From positions 62,001 through 126,000 of the forward strand of contig CAVQJI010000009.1 in the NCBI GenBank assembly GCA_963712715.1: a stretch of DNA of 64,000 nt. The letters are read 5' to 3'. The DNA comes from JAFEDN01 sp963712715 (GTDB lineage Bacteria; Pseudomonadota; Gammaproteobacteria; Coxiellales; Coxiellaceae). Made by a program: the position numbers and the translations under genes. Below, piece by piece: positions 25,668 to 32,987 of this stretch (the first letter of the stretch is position 1; every line of letters starts with the position of its first letter). The notes under the pieces are model-generated. The model saw only the letters and a program-made list of their open reading frames with translations. It made no database searches and was not told the origin of the DNA.

Positions 25668-25883
25668 GATGATCACGGCAGAGCCGCAGAGCTGGCATTG
25701 GATAAGGGGTGTTGCCTGTTTTGTCCTTATTCTGCAGACCAGTACGACCTCAGCCTGTGTTTTGCTCGAGAAGTTTGGGTCTTGTACTCGCGGCCTCAAT
25801 CTCGAGCGGCCACGGCGGAATGAGCTCAAGCTGTGCAACAAAACGGTGCGGCAGAAATCACAATCATCCGGTTGGGTGAATAA
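25668..25883 (+). pseudogene. Remnant of a mobile-element protein, in-frame stop
   Basis: One frame reads DDHGRAAELALDKG, then CLFCPYSADQYDLSLCFARE and VWVLYSRPQSRAATAE, a TGA at 25821, and continues AQAVQQNGAAEITIIRLGE to TAA at 25881. The pattern after the TGA is protein-like, so the stop looks acquired. It stands directly before a truncated DUF3987 gene, where plasmids and integrated elements often carry a toprim/CHC2-primase-like gene. The exact family is uncertain and the N-terminus is missing. Confidence 0.4.
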
Positions 25884-25906
25884 AAAAGTACTCAGGAGAA
25901 TCAATC

Positions 25907-26395
25907 ATGACAACCAATAACATTATTTCTTTCCCAACTCTCCATCAACCCGAAGCTTGGGATATGCTCGTTTTATTTGATGAGCAACACACGCCGCCAA
26001 TTCTAGCCAATTGGTTGCCGGACAGTTTCGGCGAATTTGCTGCCGCACTCGCGCAGGCGACTGAAAACACCGGAAGCTTTGAGCGCGTAATGACAATATT
26101 AGGCGTACTCTCCGCGGTGCTGATGCAGCGGGTAGTGATTTCGCCTAAACCCACCTGGTTTGAACCCATTAATATTTACACACTGATTGCGCTGCCACCC
26201 GCTAATCATAAATCTTTTGTGCTCAACGCTTGTTTACAACCATTGCTCGATTGGGAAGAAGAGCAAAAACAGCAGCTTAGCACAGAAATTAAGCGCAAAT
26301 GCAACACTAAAAGAAATACATTCTGCATTTATGAAGCGTACTCAAGCTTATCATCCAGATATGGCATCGACTGTGCTTGGTATATCAGACATTAA
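25907..26395 (+). pseudogene. DUF3987 (YfjI-like) protein, N-terminal fragment
   Basis: The first 120 or so residues match the N-terminal region of DUF3987/YfjI proteins found on plasmids and integrated elements: ALAQATENTGSFERVMTILG, VLSAVLMQRVVISPKPTWFE, then YTLIALPPANHKSFVLNAC and PLLDWEEEQ. Intact proteins are several hundred residues long; this reading loses similarity after about residue 130 and stops at 162. AGGAGAATCA precedes the ATG. It is a truncated remnant of the replication or primase module of a former mobile element. Confidence 0.6.
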
Positions 26396-26439
26396 AGTAC
26401 TGAAATAAATTAAAAGAACCCCTAAAAAAGAAGGGAATG

Positions 26440-26464
26440 AGTTGGTGACAAATTGTCACCAACT
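26440..26464. promoter_or_regulatory. Perfect palindrome, operator-like
   Basis: AGTTGGTGACA, AAT and TGTCACCAACT form an 11-bp stem with a 3-nt centre. No T tract follows, so it is unlikely to be a terminator. Symmetric GGTGACA...TGTCACC halves suggest a binding site for a dimeric regulator from the degraded element. Confidence 0.45.
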
Positions 26465-26497
26465 GAAATTAGAAGCGAATGACGGCAAAAGATATCT

Positions 26498-26525
26498 TTG
26501 ACAAAAAACTAGTTTTTGCTATTAT
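26498..26525 (+). promoter_or_regulatory. Consensus promoter with operator for the Phd-like antitoxin
   Basis: TTGACA and TATTAT are 16 bp apart. The spacer contains the perfect palindrome AAAAACTAGTTTTT (26504-26517), well placed for autorepression by the antitoxin 37 bp downstream. Confidence 0.6.
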
Positions 26526-26561
26526 GTACTCAGCGGTACTTAATTTAAGGGGAAACTTTTA

Positions 26562-26837
26562 ATGGAAACAAGCATTGTAAAAGTCGGTATACGAGAATTT
26601 CGGGAACATTTACCACAATATTTACTGTCATCTGCGCCAGTTGCGATCACCCGACATGGAGAAACGATGGGATTTTATATTCCGACACGCCACCAACCTG
26701 AGCAAGCTGAATTAGAATCTTTAAAACAGGCGGCATTACAGTTAGAAGCATTATTAGTATCCAGTGGTGTAACCGTAGAAGAATTAGTTTCTGAATTTCG
26801 TACCCTACGCGGAAAGAAAAAAAGGGAAAAACGCTAA
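26562..26837 (+). CDS. Phd/YefM-like antitoxin
   Basis: The 91-residue protein has a Phd-type N-terminal DNA-binding fold: VGIREFREHLPQYLLSSAPV and then AITRHGETMGFYIPT, the strand-turn-strand typical of these repressors. The C-terminal half (ELESLKQAALQLEALLVSSG) would wrap around a toxin. AAGGGGA lies before the ATG and a strong promoter with a central palindrome lies upstream. The PIN-type toxin downstream is truncated, so the antitoxin is effectively an orphan that may still repress its own promoter. Confidence 0.8.
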   Translation: METSIVKVGIREFREHLPQYLLSSAPVAITRHGETMGFYIPTRHQPEQAELESLKQAALQLEALLVSSGVTVEELVSEFRTLRGKKKREKR

Positions 26838-26876
26838 TGGGTTCACTGCGACCCCTGGTTTTAAAGGATTAAAAAT

Positions 26877-27098
26877 CGTGATATAGACGATTGACCAGTA
26901 GTGGCAACTGCATTGATATTGAATAGCCCTATTTGGACAGAAGATCAAGATTTTTTTGGTTCAGGGATTTCGATATGGACAACTGACCGTATTCATTTAT
27001 TTTTCAAATCATTACAAAATGTATTTGGTTCCAGGGAAGCAGCCTGTGAGGTTTTCTCGGTAGAAGAATATGAAATGAAAGAAAATGATACAGGGTAA
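26877..27098 (+). pseudogene. PIN-domain toxin, C-terminal fragment with in-frame stop
   Basis: The readable frame gives RDIDD, a stop where the family has Trp (TGA at 26892), then PVVATALILN, SPIWTEDQDFFGSG and ISIWTTDR. This is the C-terminal half of VapC-like PIN ribonucleases, including the conserved D-x-P-V-V-A-T-A-L and WTEDQDFFG motifs carrying acidic metal ligands. The N-terminal half is missing, with only 40 bp between it and the antitoxin. The toxin is therefore dead. Confidence 0.7.
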
Positions 27099-27173
27099 GC
27101 CGCGATTGGCGTGACGGACGGGGCTATGGGTGGTCTAGGCCCTTAAAATTTATGTTATTTGATTAAATTTTGG

Positions 27174-27692
27174 TTAAATTGCCAATGACCTTTCTCTAAC
27201 TGCGCTTGCTATGATTAACGTATCACCTCTAGTGTTAATGGCAGACAAAACCTTTTTTCCAAATTCCTCATTAGTCCAACCACACAGAAGTCTTGGATGT
27301 TGCTTAGAAAGTAGATCAGTGATATCTGTTGCATTGCTTTCTACGGTAAAAATCCAATAGGCATTGGGAGTTAGGTCTTCTTTCTTATGGGTAATAAGGT
27401 ATTTATCAGTCACTATTTTTTTCAAATCTTTCCCCGCCTTAATTTCCTTTTCAATCGACAGTAATACATTTTTTTCTGCATCCGCTTCTTTTTCATATGC
27501 TATAACATTTTCTAGAAGCCCACTTCTAAATCTAGGTAAAATAATGCGTTCTATGCCATCGGTGCTTAGAGCATAACCATTGCTGTTAAACACAGCAATA
27601 TAACAAACCTCTTTTGGTTTTCGTGACTCCCCCTTTATTTCTCTCTCCCTTAACTTACTAAAAATATTCATATTAAACGTACTTAGTTTCAT
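27174..27692 (-). CDS. Hypothetical protein, 172 residues
   Basis: Not recognised. The protein has no signal peptide or membrane segment. It is rich in charged residues, with a probable helix at 63-95 (ENVIAYEKEADAEKNVLLSI) and several strand-like segments. A second ATG eight codons downstream (MNIFSKLRE) is an alternative start; neither has a clear SD. The gene is AT-rich compared with the core genes, which fits its position at the end of the degraded island. It could be cargo of the former mobile element. Confidence 0.45.
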   Translation of the reverse strand: MKLSTFNMNIFSKLREREIKGESRKPKEVCYIAVFNSNGYALSTDGIERIILPRFRSGLLENVIAYEKEADAEKNVLLSIEKEIKAGKDLKKIVTDKYLITHKKEDLTPNAYWIFTVESNATDITDLLSKQHPRLLCGWTNEEFGKKVLSAINTRGDTLIIASAVRERSLAI

Positions 27693-27936
27693 AATACACC
27701 CATTTTAACTTATTATCTTTAAATACCCATGCATGAACCCGGTCCCATCTATTCATTCTTTAAACGTAATTTAGCATGTTCGATAGTTTTATGTAATTTA
27801 TTTCGGAGAACTCCTTTGGTGGTAATAGAGTTAGATACTCTGCGACTTTTTATACCTATGATGGAGTGTGTATTGGCGATTCAATGATCATACGAATCCA
27901 TTTTGTTCCTGAAATTGAAGAAGCCGTAGCAGTTAG

Positions 27937-28029
27937 CGGTATTCCCGGCCATCCGCCCATTCGCTACGAAGGCGAGGACCCGCCAGTGAGGACTTGCGAG
28001 TTAGATGGGCGGATATGCCGGGAATACCG
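27937..28029. repeat. Hairpin repeat F before ppiD; rest of the gap is empty
   Basis: CGGTATTCCCGGCCATCCGC pairs with GCGGATATGCCGGGAATACC with a small bulge, separated by about 44 bp. The 436-bp gap 27693-28128 otherwise holds no gene I can support. The hairpin sits 100 bp before ppiD and has no T tract. Confidence 0.7.
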
Positions 28030-28128
28030 CGGAAATGGATTATAGTCAACTTCTGGGTTGCAGTAGAAAGGACAATGAATTACAGTAGGCCACCGGTTCA
28101 ATAAATTTTTAAGTAACGGAAAGCACGC

Positions 28129-29708
28129 ATGCTACAAACTATCAGTAAGCACACGCAGGGCTGGATTGCGTGGGTAGTTATCATCATTATTGCCGCCGCA
28201 TTCGTATTGTGGGGTTTGGAATATTATATTTCCCAGGGTGGGAGTAAGCAGTCGGTAATCGCCACGGTCAATGGGGTTAAAATTACTTCCCAGCAACTTA
28301 ACAATGCTTTCGAAGCTTTTCAGCGCAATTATGCCCAGCAGGGCGTGGTCCTGAATGAATCCATAAATAATCAGCTAAAGAGTGTGGCTTTACAGCAGCT
28401 TATTCTTGACCAGGCATTATTGCAAAAAATCGAAAAAATGGGTTTTAGTATCAATCCGGCAGAAATCCAGCAGGTAATCTGGCATATCCCCAATTTTCAG
28501 GAAAATGGCCAGTTTTCACCACAGAAATTCCAGCAGGCGTTGCGCAGTAACGGTATTGATCAGGAAACCTTCATTGAAAAAATGACCAGCTCGTTGTTGT
28601 TAGAGCAATTATCAGCAGGCCTGCAAAAAAGCAGTTTTGTCACTCCGGTAGAGTTGGCGCAGGCTTATAGTTTATGGCATCAACAACGCGACTTTGGTTA
28701 CTTCATCCTGCCCGCCACAGCTTATATCGCAGGTGCGCATCCCTCCGATGCCCAGATTAGCGGCTATTACCAACAGCATCAGGATCAGTTTCAGTCACCC
28801 GAGCAGATGAAAGTGGCCTATTTATTGTTATCGCCGGAAAGCATTAAATCTGAGATCAAGGTAAGTCCCGCTGAAGTCTCCCAATATTACCAGGACCATG
28901 CGAATGAATTTCCCGGTAAAACGCTGACAGAGGTCAAAGCGAATATCGAGACACGCCTGTATCAACAGCAGTTGAATCAGGTTATGGCCGCAAAAAGCGA
29001 ACAGCTGGAAGATCTGGCTTACACGAATCCTGCTTCTCTGGACAATGTCTCCAGGGCCTTAAAATTACCTATTCAGACCTCTGGCTTTATGTCCCGCGAA
29101 GGAATTAAAGGCGATCCATTGTTTTCCGATCCGAAGGTACTCGCCGCGATAACGAGTGATGAAGTGCTGAAGCAAAAAAACAATAGCGCGCCCATTGAAT
29201 TAAAAAACGGTGGTTTTATAGTCCTGCGCCTTGCCGCTCATCAGCCAGAGCAAACCCAGCCTTTAGACAAAGTACGTAAACAAATCAACCAGTTATTGCA
29301 AAAAGAGCAGGGTCAAAAGCAGGCGGGCCTGGTCGCTTACCAAATTCAGCATGCGCTTGAGTCGGGAGAATCTGTGGCGGCTTTGTCCGGAAAATATCAT
29401 TTAAAATGGCTTGAAAAAACCGGCGTCACCAGGGAAGACAAAACTCTGCCGCCCCAATTATTAGTGGCGGTTTTTGGAGTGACCCCCCAACTCCCCCTAA
29501 GAAAGCCATTACCAGCATTTTAATGACCGATGGTAGCTATGCTATAATTCAGGTAGATAGTTTTCACAAAGCCAATTATAGTACAGCCCCGCTCGCCGAA
29601 CAGGTAAAATTAAGCAGTTTATTGACTAATCGTTGGGGCGAACTGGATTATCAATTATTTTTAAGGAGCGTTATTGACAAAGCGAAGATTGAAAATAACT
29701 TAAAATAG
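28129..29708 (+). pseudogene. ppiD: Periplasmic folding chaperone PpiD lacking its parvulin domain, frameshifted
   Basis: PpiD is an inner-membrane-anchored chaperone near SecYEG. The N-terminus is typical: ISKHTQGWIAWVVIIIIAAA with a membrane helix, VNGVKITSQQLNNAF and the SurA-N-like domain. After VSPAEVSQYYQDHANEF the sequence goes straight to KTLTEVKANIETRLYQQQ, which in E. coli PpiD lies after the parvulin domain; roughly 100 residues are absent. The frame then breaks at the C6 run 29483-29488; one extra C restores GVTPPTPPKKAITSILMTDG to the stop at 29708. Total would be about 525 residues against 623 in E. coli. The domain deletion is clean and in frame; the frameshift may be a sequencing error. 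Confidence 0.85.
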
Positions 29709-29717
29709 GAGGATATA

Positions 29718-30944
29718 ATGGGCATTGAAGCCACGCAATATTATCTTAAACACGCCGTCCGTCTGCTGGATATTTCTAAAAGTCTGGCGCAAAGCATCGA
29801 AAAACCTTACCGTGTCGTCAAAATGGACCTGACCATTGAATTAGACAATGGGCAGTTGGCTAACTTTACCGGCTTCCGGGTTCAGCATAACAATGCTTTG
29901 GGTCCGATGAAGGGCGGGCTTCGCTACCATCCCACCGTGGACGAAGATGATGTCAATTCTTTGGCCTCTTTGATGACCTGGAAAACTTCTCTACTGCGGT
30001 TACCTTTTGGCGGCGCCAAGGGAGGGATCTCCTGTGACCCTACGAAAATGTCTTTTCCTGAGCAGGAGCGTATTACTAAATCATTTACCAGCAAAATCAA
30101 GGAAATCATCGGTCCTTACAAAGATATTCCCGCTCCGGATGTGAACACCAATGCTCAGATAATGGCGTGGATTATGTCTGAATATTCCAAATATGAGGGT
30201 TTTAGTCCGGCGGTGGTGACAGGCAAACCATTGTTTTTATACGGTTCCGAGGGACGTGAGGAAGCGACCGGCCGCGGAGTTGTGATCGTTACTGAGGCCT
30301 TTCTGAAGATGGATAAGCTTTCTTTGGCAAAAACTCGGGTTGTGGTGCAAGGCTTTGGAAATGTCGGCTACCATACCGCGAGAATTTTGCATGAAAAAGG
30401 CGCCACGGTCATAGCGGTTTCCGATGTCAGTGGCGCTGTTTTCTCCGCCAAAGGTCTGGATATCCCGGCATTAAAAACCTATGTGGACGAACACCACACC
30501 GTCACCGGATTTTCGGGCGGCGAAAAGATCTCTCACGAACAATTATTAGTGACGGAATGTGATGTATTAATCCCGGCCGCACTGGGTGATGTGTTTGACC
30601 GCAAGCTGGCGGACGCCGTGCGTTGTCAATATCTGGTTGAAGCGGCTAACGGCCCGACCCTCCCTGAGGCGGATGAAATATTTCAGAAACGTGGTATAAA
30701 GGTAATTCCGGATATTTTAGCCAATGCTGGTGGTGTAACAGTCTCTTATTTTGAGTGGGCGCAAAATATCCAGCAGGTCCGCTGGTCTCTGGAACAAATT
30801 AACAACCAGCTGAATACCTACATGCAGGATGCGGTGGACCGGGTGGTTAAAACCGCCCAGATTAAACAATGCAGTTTTCGTGAAGCGGCTTTTCTCATCG
30901 GTATTGGCCGGGTAGTTAAAGCAACCGTCACTTTAGGGTTATAA
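29718..30944 (+). CDS. Glu/Leu/Phe/Val dehydrogenase (glutamate dehydrogenase type)
   Basis: The enzyme deaminates glutamate, or a related amino acid, with NAD(P). The 408-residue product has the substrate motif GPMKGGLRYHP near residue 57, the catalytic-lysine segment LPFGGAKGGI near 93, PAPDVNTNAQIMAWI near 133, the dinucleotide motif VVQGFGNVGYHTA near 210 and ANAGGVTVSYFEWAQN near 327. AGGAGGATATA precedes ATG. The following cNMP-domain gene starts 3 bp after its stop, so regulation may be shared. Glutamate is a main carbon source for Coxiella and Legionella relatives. Glutamate rather than leucine specificity is inferred. Confidence 0.9.
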   Translation: MGIEATQYYLKHAVRLLDISKSLAQSIEKPYRVVKMDLTIELDNGQLANFTGFRVQHNNALGPMKGGLRYHPTVDEDDVNSLASLMTWKTSLLRLPFGGAKGGISCDPTKMSFPEQERITKSFTSKIKEIIGPYKDIPAPDVNTNAQIMAWIMSEYSKYEGFSPAVVTGKPLFLYGSEGREEATGRGVVIVTEAFLKMDKLSLAKTRVVVQGFGNVGYHTARILHEKGATVIAVSDVSGAVFSAKGLDIPALKTYVDEHHTVTGFSGGEKISHEQLLVTECDVLIPAALGDVFDRKLADAVRCQYLVEAANGPTLPEADEIFQKRGIKVIPDILANAGGVTVSYFEWAQNIQQVRWSLEQINNQLNTYMQDAVDRVVKTAQIKQCSFREAAFLIGIGRVVKATVTLGL

Positions 30945-30946
30945 AT

Positions 30947-31471
30947 ATGGCAAAAGATATACGCGACAGTTTATTATTTGAAGGGGTCGATGCGGATTAT
31001 GTGGAGAAATTTCTCTCTTCCCTGCCTGAGCCTATCCGGTTAACCAAAGGAGAATTTCTTTGGCGTCAGGATGATCCCGGTAATAGTATGTACCTACTGA
31101 AAAAAGGTAAAATGGACGTTCTCATTCATTCACGACGTGGGGATGTTGAGCAGACGATTGCTTCCATAGAGACCGGGGCGGTGATTGGCGAAGTGTGCGT
31201 GTTTGGAGAAAAAACCAGGTCCGCCAGTATCAAGGCGTCTCTGGATTCCGAATTATTGGTGATCGAGGGTGAGAAGTTTCGAGAAAACGTGCGAAATAAT
31301 GAAATAGGTGTGCTGTTGATGTGTTATAACGTGGCCAGATTACTGACCCAACGTTTAATTGCCGCCAATGATTTTATTCGTAAAATACCGTTAATGACGG
31401 ATAGACCCGGCATAAAATCCGAATTAGAGGAATACCGTCAGCGGTTTTTCCATGAATCCCTTTTTAATTGA
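30947..31471 (+). CDS. Cyclic nucleotide-binding domain protein
   Basis: The 174-residue protein is essentially one cNMP-binding domain: IRLTKGEFLWRQDDPGNSMY near residue 32, YLLKKGKMDVLIHSRRG, and the phosphate-cassette region GAVIGEVCVFGEKTRSASIKA near 85, followed by helices. No DNA-binding HTH or catalytic domain is visible. The cassette has GEVCVFGEKTRSASI, whereas cAMP-binding CRP has GELGLFEEGQERSA, so ligand binding is uncertain. It follows gdh by 2 bp and overlaps the SDR gene by 20 bp, forming a three-gene operon. Confidence 0.8.
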   Translation: MAKDIRDSLLFEGVDADYVEKFLSSLPEPIRLTKGEFLWRQDDPGNSMYLLKKGKMDVLIHSRRGDVEQTIASIETGAVIGEVCVFGEKTRSASIKASLDSELLVIEGEKFRENVRNNEIGVLLMCYNVARLLTQRLIAANDFIRKIPLMTDRPGIKSELEEYRQRFFHESLFN

Positions 31472-32198
31472 TGACCCAGTTGCGTTAATCACTGGCGGGG
31501 CCCGCCGAATCGGGGCGGTGATTGCAAGAATATTGCATGAATCCGGATACCGGGTCGTCATTCATTTTCATCACTCCCAAATAGCAGCTCAAATTCTAGC
31601 CGACTCTTTAAATCAGATCCGGCCCGATTCGTGCGCGATTATCCCTGCGGATTTAAACCAGTTTACCGCACTCGAAAATCTCATTATTCAATCTGCGCAG
31701 AAATGGCAGCGTTTGGACGTTTTAGTGAATAATGCTTCCAGTTTTTATCCGACTCCAGTGAGCGCCACGACAGAAGCAGAGTGGCATGACTTAATGAATA
31801 CCAATTTAAAAGCTCCTTATTTTCTTGCTCAGGCGGCTGAGGAATATTTAGCGGCGCGGCAGGGCTGCATTATCAATATCGCGGATATCCACGGCGAACG
31901 GCCATTGAAAGGGTATCCGGTATATTCTGTAGCCAAAGCCGGATTAATTATGTTAACCCAGGCATTGGCGCGTGAACTCGCCCCGCGAATTCGAGTAAAC
32001 GCCATCGCTCCAGGCGTGACATTGCTGCCTGAAAAACCGTTGAGCGAGAATTTTATCGCTCAATTAAAAGAGAAAACCCTGTTAAAACGTTTTGCCGAAC
32101 CCGAAGACATCGCCAGGGGCGTGTTATTTCTCATCCAGCAACTGGCTATCACGGGACAGATTCTTAATATCGATGCCGGGCGTTCGCTGCGCCAATAA
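31452..32198 (+). CDS. Pteridine reductase-like short-chain dehydrogenase
   Basis: The 248-residue protein is a classical SDR. It has the cofactor motif TGGARRIGAVIA near residue 14, where the arginines mark NADPH-dependent pteridine reductases, NNASSFYP near 91, catalytic YSVAKAG near 157 (Tyr and Lys), and PGVTLLPE near 188. PTR1/FolM-type enzymes reduce dihydropterins. The catalytic serine position is occupied by the Asp in NIADIHGERPLKGYPVYS, as in PTR1. It overlaps the preceding gene by 20 bp. Confidence 0.82.
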   Translation: MNPFLIDDPVALITGGARRIGAVIARILHESGYRVVIHFHHSQIAAQILADSLNQIRPDSCAIIPADLNQFTALENLIIQSAQKWQRLDVLVNNASSFYPTPVSATTEAEWHDLMNTNLKAPYFLAQAAEEYLAARQGCIINIADIHGERPLKGYPVYSVAKAGLIMLTQALARELAPRIRVNAIAPGVTLLPEKPLSENFIAQLKEKTLLKRFAEPEDIARGVLFLIQQLAITGQILNIDAGRSLRQ

Positions 32199-32204
32199 AT
32201 TTTT

Positions 32205-32569
32205 AACCTAAATTCTGCAGTTGCCTCCGTAGCGAGAAGACCCTTAACCCGGATATTTCACCATCAGGCTACTGCGAACGCGAAATGACCTGAATCTTCG
32301 CTGTTTTTGATCAAAACCGCTTGGTTACATAGTGTCGACTATGCGCCTGCGCGGTTTTAACAAAAACACCCAAATCTTCAGGCTCTTTCACGTTCTCGCT
32401 ACGCCTGATGGTGAAATATCCGGGCTAGTGCGCTGAAGATTGAGGATTTTTTGGGGATTTTTTCCTGAAACCGTACTCACCCGTACGGTGAAGGAAAAAA
32501 TTCACAAAAAATTCTCAAGATTCAGTGCAATAGGTCTTCGCAGTAGGAGGCAACTGCAGAATTTAGGTT
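32205..32569. repeat. Nested palindromic elements with 24-bp and 22-bp terminal arms (repeat E)
   Basis: An outer perfect 24-bp inverted repeat starts AACCTAAATTCTGCAGTTGC (32205-32228) and ends 32546-32569. Inside lies a second perfect 22-bp inverted repeat, CCCGGATATTTCACCATCAG and following bases (32248-32269) against 32403-32424. Inside that is a third imperfect palindrome around AATCTTC...TTTTTGATCAAAACCGC. Beside it is a fourth, GCTGAAGATTGAGGATTTTT against AAAAATTCTCAAGATTCAG. A 60-codon open frame here is a by-product of the palindrome. Confidence 0.85.
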
Positions 32570-32987
32570 TAAACGTTCGTTTATTTAAATTGCAATTATA
32601 TGCAAAAAAAATTACCGAATAAAAAAAATTCTAAATTGATTGCATCCGCGATTTAATAGATTTACTATACAGACTGTCCCCTTGGAAATGTGAATGAAAA
32701 ATTAGGCTGATTTTATTATTTTGCAAAATGTTTGAAATTTCCAACCACACATTTATAATTTTATGTTTTTGAGTGCGCTAAAAAAAGCTTATTCAAAAAC
32801 AGTGGAACCGATAAATTAGGAACTTCTAATGGAGAATACTTTTTATTGAATCGAAAATTTGATACACTAATAAGTAAAAAGCAAGCCGGGAAGAATGGAA
32901 TCTTCCCTTCAATAGTAAATTTTTTCAGTCAAGGATGATTCAGCGGTAAACTGATTTTATTGCATTTGAAATAAAAAGAGGACAATT
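32570..32987. other. AT-rich gap before the serine-rich gene
   Basis: 418 bp with no supported gene or repeat. It is rich in A/T, as expected for a promoter region of a horizontally acquired or host-interaction gene. I could not place a confident promoter. AGAGGACAAT just before 32988 is the SD of the next gene. Confidence 0.4.

Noticed and set aside
25821..25823. In-frame TGA as a possible selenocysteine codon
   Set aside because: No SECIS-like hairpin was evident after the codon and the neighbouring gene is truncated, so decay is simpler.
25647..25904. Minus-strand open frame with a CxxC pair resembling a zinc ribbon
   Set aside because: The plus strand gives a more protein-like reading through the same DNA, interrupted by one TGA, and the minus frame has no SD.
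29476..29523. Programmed frameshifting in ppiD
   Set aside because: No slippery heptamer with a downstream structure is evident, and PpiD is not known to use it; a lost base in a C run is simpler.
32440..32622. A 60-codon open frame in the nested palindromes
   Set aside because: It is made entirely of palindromic repeat sequence, has no SD and no protein-like composition.
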